Source of the DNA: Helianthus annuus
Lineage: Eukaryota; Streptophyta; Magnoliopsida; Asterales; Asteraceae
DNA: 64,000 nucleotides
Reading direction: 5' to 3'
Assembly (NCBI RefSeq): GCF_002127325.2
Contig: NC_035443.2
Coordinates: forward strand, 118,416,251-118,480,250
The translations under genes and the position numbers were made by a program. This document shows positions 1 to 11,378 of this stretch, in pieces (the stretch's first letter is position 1; the number at the start of each line of letters is the position of its first letter). A model generated the notes under the pieces. It ran no database searches. It was not told the DNA's origin and was given only the letters and a program-made list of their open reading frames with translations.

Positions 1-461
1 TACCACATTACGCATTAATAACTTAATTAATTATCTTTCAATAATCCAACCCTTTATGATTGTATCCTTGCTGACAAATTACTGGGTTGAGGGTAACGTC
101 ACCTTCAAAAGAGGGGCCTACTACTATAACTAAGATAATCTCTTAAATAGTGCAAAAGTGCGGAAAACATCAAAGGTTACACTAAAGGCGAGTCGGATCC
201 AAGTGATTCATCTTATCTATATGTTTTATTTTATTTTTATTTTCAGCATTTTTAGTTTTTATTTTCATGTTTAAAACTTTTTCTAAACTTTTGATTTGAT
301 TAGACGTTGAGGATAAACCGGTACTAAAAGCTCTTGTGTCCGTGGACGACCTCGGTATCTTACTGATGCTATACTACGCTCATGATGGGTGCACTTGCCC
401 ATATGTGTGTTTAGTGTTAGTAAAATATCATGTTTTATAAATTTAAAACTTGACTATATTG
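1..461. other. Non-coding retroelement-like DNA
   Basis: No reading frame is supported here. The stretch around 301-420 resembles the non-coding region that neighbours ORFs in Athila-type gypsy elements, and the broken Athila-like ORF follows directly. This assignment rests on context and general familiarity. Confidence 0.3.
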
Positions 462-1043
462 TTAAAAAGGGCTAAAAATATACATAAAAATACATAACGC
501 TACACACGCATCAACAACATCTCCTTGAGCAACACAACCAGCATGACCACCAGCATCAACACCTCCATAACTACCCCTAGGTCCTCTAGCAATATGATGC
601 CTAGCAGCATGCCCTAGACCAAAACCAACAAGTCCAGGGGGTCTAACCTCTACCAATCTAGGGCCTTTTGGCGTATCCCTAAGAATAACCATCTGACCTA
701 ATGTGGATATCTTAATATTCTATGTAGGAGCACATAGTGTCAAATGCTGCCACTCATCTGTTGGGATTAGATCTAGCTGATGTGCTATCTCAGTAATCCA
801 TACACCACCACCAATACTAGCCTGAGGTGCGCGAAATATATGTAAAGTGAAATAAGAAGCTAATGCATGTGCAAGTTGAACATGGTGGTGTGTCATCAAA
901 CACCACATATAAAATGAATCAGTCAAGGTGTATCTCTCTCTGTTGTCTCTCCTGCATGTAATGGCCTGACTTACTATCATATGAATAAAATGACCAAATG
1001 GATCTCTAAACCAAGGAGCACGACTATCTCTGTTAGTGAACAT
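462..1043 (-). pseudogene. Athila-like retroelement ORF fragment, broken
   Basis: Two minus-strand frames follow one another: 1043 to 720 (107 codons, starting MFTNRDSRAPWF) and 692 to 462 (76 codons). The first carries a segment like LTDSFYMWCLMTHHHVQLAHA and then GGGVWITEIAHQL, which resembles the ORF1-type protein of Athila gypsy elements. The two parts lie in different frames, so at least one frameshift near 700 breaks the ORF. No catalytic motif is visible. It could also be another plant retroelement accessory ORF; no function is claimed. Confidence 0.4.
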
Positions 1044-1083
1044 TATGTATGCCCACCACTGTGCGAATAGGCTAGATAGAGCG

Positions 1084-1350
1084 TGTTGTGAATATTGTAT
1101 AGTTACGAGTTAGAAACAAACACATGAGACCTTAGAGAGGACGAGAGCACGTTCGTACAGATGAGACTCATCCGCATGGACAAGACACATCCTCACGGAT
1201 GTGTTCATTCTCACCAAACTTCATGTATAAATAGGGTCATGTGTTCATTAGATGTTAAGTTTTGGACTTTAGAGGGGAAATTCTGGAGAGATTGCATGAT
1301 GTTCTCTCCAGCTTGTAAATGATGTATACTCTTTCAGTATGTAATGAAAC
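1084..1350 (+). repeat. Old Copia-type LTR, left part
   Basis: A likely LTR starts with TG at 1084, has a TATA-like TATAAATAGGG near 1226-1236, and is cut at 1350 by the chromovirus insertion. Removing that insertion joins this part to 9720-9811, which ends TTTTCA and is followed by a primer-binding-site sequence. The rejoined LTR would be about 360 bp. The left boundary is inferred only from the TG. Confidence 0.5.
1346..1350. repeat. Target site duplication GAAAC (left)
   Basis: GAAAC directly precedes the TGTAAC terminus and is repeated directly after the other LTR at 9715-9719, as expected for a 5-bp LTR-retrotransposon target duplication. Confidence 0.9.
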
Positions 1351-2989
1351 TGTAACGTCCATAATTTTTCCTTTAAATTTATTAAATGACAACATACTTT
1401 TCTAACAAAATTTGGGCATGACCCGTTTGTAAACGGGCGGTACCCTGTTTTTCATAATCAAATTTCATTCAAACTATACGCAAACATTCAAAAGACATGA
1501 CATACACAACAAAAGATGACCTATTTTTAGTTTCGAAACCATTAAGTTTATGTACGCACTTACGACAACTTTTCAAAAGACAACCATGACCAAACTAGTT
1601 TTAAGTACAAAGCATAGACATAAGTAACTAGGTAATTTGACATTGACTTTATACAAAATGCGGAGCGCTTGACGGGCTTGAGGTGTGTTCGATCCGGGCA
1701 AAGCTTGATAGCTAGACATGAGATTTACCTACATGACCACAACATCAAAACTCATTAGAACAAAGTTTCCTTCTTTAACCCAAGAAATTAACTTACGGAC
1801 TTGAAATAAACGTGACATTCACGACTTGTATTAAACTACATTCTTTCATACTTGTACGGTAGTGAGTTCCAACGGAACTTCATGCCACTCTTTCTAGTCT
1901 TACAATTTCATCATTCGACCCATTCAAGAGAAGGGTCCATTCATATATCTTAACCATGCTTGATTCAAATTAGCACAATTATGGATAAACACATATCTAA
2001 AGTAAAACCAAAATTGTACAAGTAGGGTACCTCGGTCTTGATCCCCTTGTTGCTTCACTTGACTCGAACTTTCTTCCTTAATGCCTACATATAACCATTC
2101 ATTCTTTTAATTCATGTTTCATGCTCATTTACACATATCAATCGATAAAACATCATACAATTTACTCATACTTCATAAACATGTTCAATTCACACAAGGT
2201 TTATGGCTTATATGACTAGCATTTTCATTGAGGCATTTTGTCAAACACTTGATGTGCATGTTATCAACAAAGCACAAAGTACAAGTATTTATTGCATAAC
2301 CCTACTTATTCACCTTCTAATCTAACAAGAATCAATCAAGTTCATGACTTTCTTTCATCCTACACCATTTTAACTAATCTAATTTCTCTATCACATTCAG
2401 ATTATGTATCAATTCACTTCCATAAACATATCATTATAAATCATCATGTTCATCTTCTTCCTACAACAAGTGGGTATGAACCCTAATCATCCAAACAATC
2501 AAAATTATACAAATTCCTCAGTCTATTACGAATTCCTAACTCATAATTACACAAGATTTCCACATGATTTCATGATTGGGTTATAACCCACTTTCTACAA
2601 ATCATCAAATCAGAATTTTCGACTTACCTTGTGTTGAACAAGCTTAGATAGTTAAAGATTGGAGCTCATGCATCAATTTAGGCCCTTAATTCCTTCTTAA
2701 TCTTGTGATTTTCTGAATGTTAGGGTTTGTTCTTGGCTTCTCCCTCTGATCGATCCAACACAAACACACCAGTACGTGTGTTTTGTGTTTTCCCTTTTTT
2801 CCTTTATTTGTTTAATTAAAACTTTTATTCTTTTTAACAAGTTTAGTCCCTTCACTTTCTTAGTTTGTTTATTTATCATTCAACTTTTCTTCCTATCAAG
2901 TTACTAGTATAACTACTTAACTAGGTTAAATATAACTTGTCTAGACATTTCAAATAACATAAATAAATTGCATATTTTGGGGTGTTACA
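1351..2989 (-). repeat. Chromovirus 1 LTR (3' LTR)
   Basis: 1639 bp, nearly identical to 8076-9714. It lies downstream of pol in the element's sense. The small ORFs inside both LTRs are identical by copy and are not genes. Confidence 0.95.
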
Positions 2990-3008
2990 AGTCTACCCCC
3001 CTTAAAAG
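2990..3008 (-). promoter_or_regulatory. Polypurine tract of chromovirus 1
   Basis: On the minus strand a purine-rich run containing AAGGGGGGTAGACT lies directly beside the 3' LTR. This is the expected place for plus-strand priming of the element's DNA. Confidence 0.75.
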
Positions 3009-3027
3009 AGGTTTCGTCCCCGAAACC

Positions 3028-5018
3028 TTAATGCGTACCAAATAGTGTCGGGTAGAGCTTCCTCGTTTCATCCTCTAACTCCCATGTAAGATCCGATCCC
3101 TTCCGATGCTGCCATTGCACCAAGACTTGCTTCATAGTTTTGTTCCGAAGGTGCGTTACCTTGGAATCCTTGATAGCTATCGGCCTCTCGATATAATTCA
3201 ATTTTTCATCCAGCTCAATATCGTCAAGGGGCACATATGCCGTCTCATCCGCTAGACACTTTCTCAATTGTGACACATGGAATGTGTCATGTATTCCATC
3301 CAAAGTTGACGGTAATTCCAACCGATATGCTACCTCCCCAACCCGGGCTACAATCTTGAAAGGTCCTATGTAGCGGGGACCTAGCTTTCCTCGCTTACGG
3401 AAGCGGATTATACCTTTCCATGGGGAAACCTTTAATAACACATAATCACCTATTTGAAATTCGATGGGTCGCCTCCTTTGATCTGCATAGGCCTTTTGTC
3501 GATCTTGAGCCGCTTTTAAACGGGCTCGCACAAGATCGATCTTCTCGTTAGTTTTAGCCACCACCTCGTTGGGTGCAATTTCTCTCTGTCCCACCTCTCC
3601 CCAACAAATTGGAGTTCTACACTTTCTTCCATACAACAATTCATATGGTGCCATTCGAATGCCGTTGTGGTAGCTATTGTTGTATGAAAATTCCACCAAC
3701 GGCAAGTGGTCATCCCAGCTTCCCCCGAAGTCTATTACACATGCCCGCAGCATGTCGATAAGTGTTTGAATAGTCCGCTCGGACTGACCATCCGTTTGGG
3801 GGTGGTAAGCGGTACTGAAATGTAATTTTGTACCCATACTTTCATGAAAACCTTGCCAATATCGAGATGTGAATCGGGTATCTCGATCCGACACAATAGA
3901 TACAGGAACTCCATGTCGTGATATTATCTCGTTAACATAGATCTCCACCATCTTTTCGGAAGAGAAAGCTTCCCGAATGGGTAAGAAATGCGCGCTCTTG
4001 GTGAGGCGATCTACGATCACCCATATAGCATCGTGACCTTTCCTTGTCTTAGGAAGCTTGGTCACTAGGTCCATCGTCAATTCTTCCCATTTCCATACCG
4101 GAATCTCTAACGGTTGCAACTTCCCATATGGTTTTTGATGTTCTGCCTTTACCTGCAGACATGTCAAACATTTGGCAACATACTTGACAATATCACGCTT
4201 CATGCCGGGCCACCAATAACTTTTCTTCAAGTCCAAATACATTTTTGTAGCTCCAGGATGAACCGAAAATCGGGATTTGTGAGCTTCTTCGAGTAATACA
4301 CCCTTTGCTTCGCTAAACCGAGGTATCCAAATACGACCATACATGGTTTTAATTCCATCAGATCTTTCTTCGAATTTATCCACAAACCCCTTTGTTCTTT
4401 CCTTTTTAGAATCCATTCCGCTTAGTGACTTGATTTGGGCTTCTTTAACCATTTCGAGAAATCGAGGTGCAATTACCATCTTCATGGACTTTACTTGAAT
4501 TGGAGGCGGGTAATCCTTTCGGCTCAGGGCATCGGCTACTACGTTAGCTTTACCCGGATGATAAAGGATCTCACAATCATAATCTTTAAGAAGTTCTAAC
4601 CACCTTCGTTGCCTCATATTTAATTCCCTTTGCTCGAAAAAATATTTAAGGCTTTTGTGGTCAGAATAAATAACGCTTTTCGTACCGTAAAGATAGTGCC
4701 TCCATATCTTCAAAGCAAATACTACTGCAGCTAACTCCAAATCATGGGTTGGGTAATTACTTTCGTGTGTCTTCAATTGCCTAGAAGCATAGGCAATGAC
4801 TCTACCCCTTTGCATTAAAGCACATCCCAACCCTTGGTGTGACGCATCCGTAAACACCACCAAGTCTTCCGTTCCATCTGGTAAGGTTAGTACCGGGGAA
4901 CTCGACAACTTTTCTTTCAAGGTTTGAAACGCCCTTTCTTGATCTGCACCCCATGAAAACTTCTCATCCTTCTTGGTTAACTTGGTCAACGGCAAGGCCA
5001 ATTTAGAAAAGTCTTGGA
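3028..5018 (-). pseudogene. Chromovirus 1 pol: RNase H, integrase, chromodomain
   Basis: The open frame from 5001 to 3028 has 657 codons. RNase H comes first (TDAS near 51, HDLEL near 87, YSDH near 113, VADALS near 156). The integrase has an HHCC finger (residues 241-281, CLTC at its end) and a DDE triad at about D311, D372 and E408, with 35 residues between the last two, as in functional integrases. The final 50 residues ([20 protein letters not shown]) look like a chromodomain, which targets chromoviruses to chromatin. The frame has no ATG of its own; it is the continuation of pol after a one-base deletion near 5019-5021. Its catalytic residues look intact. Confidence 0.9.
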
Positions 5019-5820
5019 TAACCTCCTATAATAGCCTGCTAAACCCAAAAAGCTTCTTACTTCACTTGGGTTCTTGGGAGGTACCCACTTCATAACGGCT
5101 TCCACCTTTGACGGGTCTACTAAGATACCATCCGCATTAATCACATGACCGAGAAATTGTACCTCTCTAAGCCAAAAAGCACACTTGGAGAATTTCGCGT
5201 ACAATTTCTCCTTGCAAAGTACTTCAAGAACCTCACGTAAATGGCATGCATGTTCGGCTTTACTCCGGGAATAAACCAGGATGTCATCGATAAAAACTAT
5301 AACGAATTTGTCTAACATGGGCCGACAAACTCGATTCATAAGATCCATGAATGCGGCAGGCGCGTTCGTTAATCCAAAGGACATTAATAAGAACTCATAA
5401 TGCCCGTATCGCGTTCTAAAAGCCGTTTTCGCCACATCCTCCTCTCGCACTCTTAACTGATGGTACCCGGACCGCAAATCTATTTTTGAAAACCAACTTG
5501 CCCCTTGTAACTGATCGAAGAGATCATCGATTCGGGGCAATGGGTATCGGTTTTTCACTGTCAGCTTATTCAACTCTCGGTAATCGATGCACATGCGCAT
5601 CGAACCATCTTTCTTTTTGACAAAAAGTACAGGCGCTCCCCATGGCGACACACTCGGGCGTATAAAACCCTTGTCGAGCAATTCTTGTATTTGTACCATT
5701 AACTCCCGTATTTCAGTTGGGGCCAACCTATAAGGGGCCTTGGCTACGGGTTTGGCATCAGGGTACAATTCAATCTTGAAATCCACTTCGCGTTCTGGTG
5801 GAAGCCCCGGTAAATCTTCG
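5019..5820 (-). pseudogene. Chromovirus 1 reverse transcriptase
   Basis: The frame runs from about 5786 to 4986. RT motifs are in order: [11 protein letters not shown] (Asp near 103), [15 protein letters not shown], then the catalytic FIDDILVYS (near 165-173), FIDD being a variant of the usual YVDD box. It continues to GLAGYYRR, where the frame breaks: one T is missing relative to the expected continuation near 5019-5021. The upstream break, one base near 5820, separates it from gag-protease. RT copies the element RNA to DNA in the cytoplasmic particle. Both breaks lie in short homopolymers. Confidence 0.9.
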
Positions 5821-7465
5821 GAAAAACATCAAGAAACTCGTTCACGACTTCAACCTCTTCTATCTTAGGGGTATTCTGCTTAGTATCCACCACGTAAGTT
5901 AGAAATGCCTTGCTTCCATTTCGTACGTACTTGTATGCTTGGACTATAGAACAAAGCTTCGAGTTGATATTCCTTTCCCCTTGTATGCTTACTCGTTTTC
6001 CTTCCGATGTTAACACATGAATTACCTTCTTCTCACATTGAATTTCGGCCTGATGTTTAGCTAGCCAATCCATGCCAACTATAACCTTAAATTCCCCCAA
6101 TATCATGGGAATAAGGTCAATGGCAAACTTCTCGTCTTCAATGATTATTTCACAATCTCTACAAACTTCGTGCAACAAATAACTCTTACTATCGGCTATT
6201 TCTACTTCTAATGGTACATGCAGTCTTTCGATTTTAAAGGAGGGGTGTGACACTAATTCACTTGATACAAACGATCTACTGGCACCGGTATCAAATAACA
6301 TGTACGTAGGCATCGAGTTCAATGAGAATATACCTGATACAACATTCGGGTGGTCCTTCGCTTCCTTGGTTGTGATCTGAAACATCTTCCCCTTAGCTCT
6401 TGGGGCTTCCTCCTTTCTTGCTTCCTTATCGGTTTTCTGTTGAAGCTTGGGACACTCAGCCTTAATATGACCCGGTTGGAAACAGTTGTAACACGTTCTT
6501 GAAGGATTAGGACACCTATAGTATGGGTGTCCCTCTTGACCACAATTGTAACAGCCCTTCTTCCCTTTCAAACACTCCCCCATGTGTAACTTTCCACACG
6601 TTTTGCATTTCGGAACACTACCCTTCGCCTTATCCTTCTTGCTTTGATCTTGAAATTTTGGTTTCTTTGAAGGGCTCGAGCTGGAAACATTTTCAGATAC
6701 TCTCTTTTCGCCTCTTTCTGCTTGTCTTCTTATTTCAATCTCCCTATCTCGGGCCAAGTCAATGAGCTCATTCAAAGTTTCACATTTAGCGGGAATTATG
6801 AACTCCCGATATTCAGCCTTCAACATACCGTAATAACGGTTTATCTTCATTCTTTCCGTTCCTGCTATATCTTTACAGAACTTCAGCTTGTCAAGGAACA
6901 CGTTGGTGATTTCATCAATGGTTTCATCTTTCTGACGAAGATGTAAGAAATCTTCTTGGATCTTGTCAATGGCAGATTGCGGACTGTGGTACTTTAGAAA
7001 AGGTTCCTTGAACTCTTGCCATGTCAAGACTTGAACTTTTTCTTCCCCAATCTCTTTACTATAAACATCCCACCAATCTTTAGCTCGGAGTTGTAGCAAA
7101 CCGGTGGCGAACATCACTTGATCCTCCTTCTCACAATGACTCCATATGAACACCGCTTCAGTACTTGCAATCCACCTTTGGCACGCTATAGGATCAATTT
7201 CTCCTTTGAACGGTAACGGGTTGCACGCCATAAATTCTTTGTATGTGCATTTGCGAGTTCCTTTCTTTCCTTGCACTTCGCTAATCATTCCCTTCAACTC
7301 TTCCATCTTACCCGCCATCATTGTTTCTACCACTTCCAGCACATGACCTTCTACTTCTTGGGCTAAATGAGGAATACTTGCTTGCATTGCCCTTCCAATC
7401 TCTTCCGAGATCATAATTTTCAGTCGCTCTTGTTGCGTGGCTTCATCCTCATTCGTATCCGTCAT
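5821..7465 (-). pseudogene. Chromovirus 1 gag-protease
   Basis: It starts at an ATG (7465-7463) following the leader. The gag domain spans roughly residues 98-200 (WIASTEAVF to FLDKLKF). Three Cys/His motifs follow: CX2CX3HX3C at 287-298, then two CX2CX4HX4C zinc knuckles at 305-318 and 325-338, expected to bind the element RNA. The aspartic protease motif FDTGAS is at 391-396 and VIVGMDWL at 461-468. At about residue 549 the frame shifts through loss of one base near 5820, and the out-of-frame tail runs to a stop at 5744. Gag and pol would normally be one polyprotein. Confidence 0.9.
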
Positions 7466-7670
7466 CTACACATAAACATCGTTCTTTATTTCAAGCATTC
7501 AATCATCCTTTCCATCATATAATCATTCTAATAGTACATAGCTTCCTTTGAAAGTTAACATTCATGCATTCTATCATTCTTTAGAGTCTTATTATAGCGT
7601 TTGCAATACTTCACGTATGATAGAAAACATTAAGCAGAACATCGCAATTGAAAAAGGCTGAAAACAGTCT

Positions 7671-7707
7671 CCGCCGTAAATTACGGTGTCACCGTAATTT
7701 ACGGTGG
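7671..7707 (-). repeat. Leader hairpin 1 (15-bp perfect arms)
   Basis: CCGTAAATTACGGTG (7674-7688) and its exact reverse complement (7690-7704) are separated by one base. They lie between the primer binding site and gag. Each arm contains an odd palindrome of the form CCGTAA-N-TTACGG. See the paired hairpin at 7771-7801. Confidence 0.85.
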
Positions 7708-7718
7708 CATTATTTCTT

Positions 7719-7747
7719 TTACGGTGTAAGGCTACTGCCTTACGGCA
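7719..7747 (-). repeat. Leader hairpin, degenerate middle copy
   Basis: TTACGG-containing DNA with TAAGGC/GCCTTA and CTGCC/GGCAG inverted repeats lies between the two perfect hairpins. It may be an older copy of the same module. Confidence 0.5.
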
Positions 7748-7770
7748 GAAGAATTTCGTCCCAGTGTCTA

Positions 7771-7801
7771 CCGTAAGTTACGGTGTCACCGTAACTTACG
7801 G
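7771..7801 (-). repeat. Leader hairpin 2, covarying with hairpin 1
   Basis: CCGTAAGTTACGGTG (7771-7785) and its exact reverse complement (7787-7801). It differs from hairpin 1 only by A-to-G in one arm and the matching T-to-C in the other, so pairing is kept. Confidence 0.85.
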
Positions 7802-8060
7802 TGACGCCCAGCATACTTCGATGAATTTCTTATTTTGCAGCCATCTGTTCAACCCGTTTTAACCCGTACCAGTCCGTTTCGTCCCAAACTTTTACACATC
7901 ATCCCGTGATGATTTTCCTTACATTCCCTAACCAACTCATTCATAATACAAAATCAACTTTAAAGGTACTTACTTGCTTCGCGCCGCGGGCCGAACACAC
8001 TCTTCACATGAGCTTCCGGTTTGAGTTCAAGCATTTGATGCTTGGATCCCTCAAACCTAC

Positions 8061-8073
8061 GCTCTGATACCAA
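8061..8073 (-). promoter_or_regulatory. Primer binding site, initiator Met tRNA
   Basis: The reverse complement reads TTGGTATCAGAGC, matching the 3' end of plant initiator Met tRNA, two bases inside the 5' LTR. This sets the element's orientation as minus. Confidence 0.9.
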
Positions 8074-8075
8074 CT

Positions 8076-9714
8076 TGTAACGTCCATAATTTTTCCTTTA
8101 AATTTATTAAATGACAACATACTTTTCTAACAAAATTTGGGCATGACCCATTTGTAAACGGGCGGTACCCTGTTTTTCATAATCAAATTTCATTCAAACT
8201 ATACGCAAACATTCAAAAGACATGACATACACAACAAAAGATGACCTATTTTTAGTTTCGAAACCATTAAGTTTATGTACGCACTTACGACAACTTTTCA
8301 AAAGACAACCATGACCAAACTAGTTTTAAGTACAAAGCATAGATATAAGTAACTAGGTAATTTGACATTGACTTTATACAAAATGCGGAGCGCTTGACGG
8401 GCTTGAGGTGTGTTCGATCCGGGCAAAGCTTGATAGCTAGACATGAGATTTACCTACATGACCACAACATCAAAACTCATTAGAACAAAGTTTCCTTCTT
8501 TAACCCAAGAAATTAACTTACGGACTTGAAATAAACGTGACATTCACGACTTGTATTAAACTACATTCTTTCATACTTGTACGGTAGTGAGTTCCAACGG
8601 AACTTCATGCCACTCTTTCTAGTCTTACAATTTCATCATTCGACCCATTCAAGAGAAGGGTCCATTCATATATCTTAACCATGCTTGATTCAAATTAGCA
8701 CAATTATGGATAAACACATATCTAAAGTAAAACCAAAATTGTACAAGTAGGGTACCTCGGTCTTGATCCCCTTGTTGCTTCACTTGACTCGAACTTTCTT
8801 CCTTAATGCCTACATATAACCATTCATTCTTTTAATTCATGTTTCATGCTCATTTACACATATCAATCGATAAAACATCATACAATTTACTCATACTTCA
8901 TAAACATGTTCAGTTCACACAAGGTTTATGGCTTATATGACTAGCATTTTCATTGAGGCATTTTGTCAAACACTTGATGTGCATGTTATCAACAAAGCAC
9001 AAAGTACAAGTATTTATTGCATAACCCTACTTATTCACCTTCTAATCTAACAAGAATCAATCAAGTTCATGACTTTCTTTCATCCTACACCATTTTAACT
9101 AATCTAATTTCTCTATCACATTCAGATTATGTATCAATTCACTTCCATAAACATATCATTATAAATCATCATGTTCATCTTCTTCCTACAACAAGTGGGT
9201 ATGAACCCTAATCATCCAAACAATCAAAATTATACAAATTCCTCAGTCTATTACGAATTCCTAACTCATAATTACACAAGATTTCCACATGATTTCATGA
9301 TTGGGTTATAACCCACTTTCTACAAATCATCAAATCAGAATTTTCGACTTACCTTGTGTTGAACAAGCTTAGATAGTTAAAGATTGGAGCTCATGCATCA
9401 ATTTAGGCCCTTAATTCCTTCTTAATCTTGTGATTTTCTGAAAGTTAGGGTTTGTTCTTGGCTTCTCCCTCTGATCGATCCAACACAAACACACCAGTAC
9501 GTGTGTTTTGTGTTTTCCCTTTTTTCCTTTATTTGTTTAATTAAAACTTTTATTCTTTTTAACAAGTTTAGTCCCTTCACTTTCTTAGTTTGTTTATTTA
9601 TCATTCAACTTTTCTTCCTATCAAGTTACTAGTATAACTACTTAACTAGGTTAAATATAACTTGTCTAGACATTTCAAATAACATAAATAAATTGCATAT
9701 TTTGGGGTGTTACA
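8076..9714 (-). repeat. Chromovirus 1 LTR (5' LTR)
   Basis: 1639 bp, same length as 1351-2989. It would carry the element promoter and ends beside the primer binding site. It is followed by the second GAAAC duplication at 9715-9719. Confidence 0.95.
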
Positions 9715-9719
9715 GAAAC

Positions 9720-9811
9720 CTTCTACTTATGACTATTATGATGAGATTTCCACTGAATTAGTTCTATCCTATCCAAACTTCCGTCTAAACCTACCGGATC
9801 CGGAATTTTCA
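9720..9811 (+). repeat. Old Copia-type LTR, right part
   Basis: This continues 1084-1350 after removal of chromovirus 1. It ends TTTTCA at 9811, one base before a primer-binding-site sequence, so it is read as the end of a plus-strand 5' LTR. Confidence 0.5.
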
Positions 9812-9812
9812 A

Positions 9813-9825
9813 TTGGTATCAGAGC
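9813..9825 (+). promoter_or_regulatory. Primer binding site of the old Copia-type element
   Basis: TTGGTATCAGAGC matches the initiator Met tRNA 3' end and sits one base after the LTR end. Its body downstream is not clearly preserved on this strand. Confidence 0.6.
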
Positions 9826-10069
9826 TATGGTACTGATTCAATCTATCTAACAGTTGATTGAATCACCTATACTCATGATTTATGAACTTTTAGGGGTTTT
9901 AGACGTAAAACATCAAATAACGGACAATCCACGGACCAAAAGTAAAATTGATACCATAGGATTGTTTAATAATGAATTTTGACCTAGTCTATGAATGAAT
10001 CATCATAAAAGTCGAAGAAATAAAGATTTTAGATCGAAAAGGTGAACAACGATGTTTCGAATGGACGAG

Positions 10070-10320
10070 ATACTTTCATGCGCAGGAGTGTCACATTTGT
10101 GCGAAGGAATCATTCATCTGCACGAATGAAGCTTGATCCGTTTGATAAATCATGTTCATCCGCACGAACCAACCTTCATCCACACAGATAAGCATTCATC
10201 CACGCGAACCAGACCTCATCCGTACGAACCAGCCTATTTCGTTCTAAAAATCATTTCATCTGCACGAAGGAGACATTCGCACGAATGAACCTTTCTCATC
10301 TGTGCGAATGTGTCAAAAAC
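10070..10320 (+). repeat. Degenerate CATCCGCACGAA repeat region
   Basis: About ten imperfect copies of a TCATCCGCACGAA-like word, mixed with inverted forms such as TGTGCGAATG. Related words occur at 1140-1200 in the old LTR. No ORF is supported. Confidence 0.55.
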
Positions 10321-10413
10321 ATTTTTTTGATCGTGGTGATGATATGAGTGTCCGAAAAAAATTTGGTGATTGAATTTTTTTTCGAGATTTTAACGTCAAA
10401 TACGAGTTTAGTG

Positions 10414-11012
10414 TGCATGTCACCTTCTGCTGGTTTCTTGATGCATTCTTCATATGCCTTTAATCTCCCGATAACTTCTTGAAATTACATAGTTTTAAGA
10501 TTATCAAATTGTTTAAATGCAACAACAATCTGAATGTACTCTTCTAGTACGGAGCTGAATAGTTTCCGAACTAATCTATTGTTATCAATTGTAGATCCAA
10601 GGTTGTTGGCTTGCGAGACAAGTTTGCTAATTTTGCCAGTAAAATTATCTAGTGATTCAAAATCTTTCATCTTTAGAGCTTCAAATTCTGATTAAAGAGT
10701 TTGCATTCTTGCTTCTTTAACTCTGTCTGCTCCTATATATCTTGCTTTCAAATCTTCCCAAATATCTTTAAAACTTGTATGATGGGCAATTTGAAATAAT
10801 AGTTCTTCTGACATGGCTTTATAGAGATAAACAACAATCATTTTCTTTGTATCAACTTCTCATGTCGATACGATTCTTTCCCATATTCCATGTACATTGA
10901 AAATTGCTTTATTTTTTACTGCCCAAATATTGTAATTCATGGAACTTAGAATTTAGCATTGGAGCATCATCGTAGTTCCTTCTTCTTTTAAAATGTCATC
11001 CTTCTTAGTCAT
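10414..11012 (-). pseudogene. Copia-type gag remnant
   Basis: One minus-strand frame from an ATG at 11012 to about 10414 matches the usual plant Copia gag (UBN2-type) layout. It carries MNYNIWAVKNKAIF early, FKDIWEDLKARYIGADRV in the middle, then KDFESLDNFTGKIS, RLVRKLFSSV and FQEVIGRLKAYEE. Several in-frame stops interrupt it, including one just before FQEVIGRL near 10485, so it is a pseudogene. It has the opposite strand to the LTR and primer site at 9720-9825, so it probably belongs to a different Copia insertion. No zinc knuckle or pol is seen next to it. Confidence 0.75.
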
Positions 11013-11192
11013 TGTTCATGTCTTATGTTTCTTCCTTCCAATATTGGTAATTAAACTTCGACTATCTTTCTAACTTCAATGGTATCGGATCGAATTTGAT
11101 ATCAACATTGCTAGTTTCGGATCAAATCAATGTCAACCTTATCTGAGATTAATGTGATATCAGCCTACCTTGATTGACTTCAGATCAAATTT
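11013..11192. other. Leader-like non-coding DNA
   Basis: No gene. Repeated words such as TTGATATCAAC and GGATCAAAT occur here and again at 17400-17480. This suggests that the block between was inserted into older leader DNA. Confidence 0.3.
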
Positions 11193-11378
11193 ATTGTAAC
11201 ACCTCGACCATGTAAAAAACAACCCGCGACGGAAATGTCGGGGAGTCACGTTACAAATTATTCATAACACGTGGTACTAAAGTTTCATTATATTGATTAT
11301 ATTGTTTTACAAACACAAAGGAGTATAAGTAATTGTTTTTAAATTTAAAAGTAATCTAAGGCCAAAATCCGTTCCTAT
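11193..11378 (-). repeat. Truncated end of the long LTR-like repeat
   Basis: It begins TGTAACACCTCGACC and aligns with the beginning of the next copy at 11379 through CGGAAATGTCGGGGAGTCA to a shared TAAGGC...CCTAT end. It is about 186 bp of a related copy lying directly before the longer one. Confidence 0.6.

Larger units (their letters stand above)
1351..9714 (-). mobile_element. Complete Ty3/gypsy chromovirus 1 (Tekay/Del-like)
   Basis: Full-length element of 8364 bp on the minus strand, with two 1639-bp LTRs (1351-2989 and 8076-9714). The termini on the plus strand are TGTAACGTCC and GGGGTGTTACA, and the TSD is GAAAC. A binding site for initiator Met tRNA lies next to the right LTR and a G-rich polypurine tract next to the left one. 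Order on the minus strand: gag, protease, RT, RNase H, integrase, C-terminal chromodomain-like segment. Only 4 LTR differences were counted by eye (near 1424, 1619, 2187 and 2720), so insertion is recent. Two single-base deletions in pol disable this copy. Confidence 0.95.

Noticed and set aside
2292..9604. Identical small ORFs at 2292-2486 and 9017-9211 and at 2697-2879 and 9422-9604
   Set aside because: Identical because they lie in the two LTRs of chromovirus 1. No sign of coding function.
9813..11012. One intact Copia element from primer site to gag
   Set aside because: The primer site is on the plus strand while the gag remnant is on the minus strand, so they cannot belong to one simple element.
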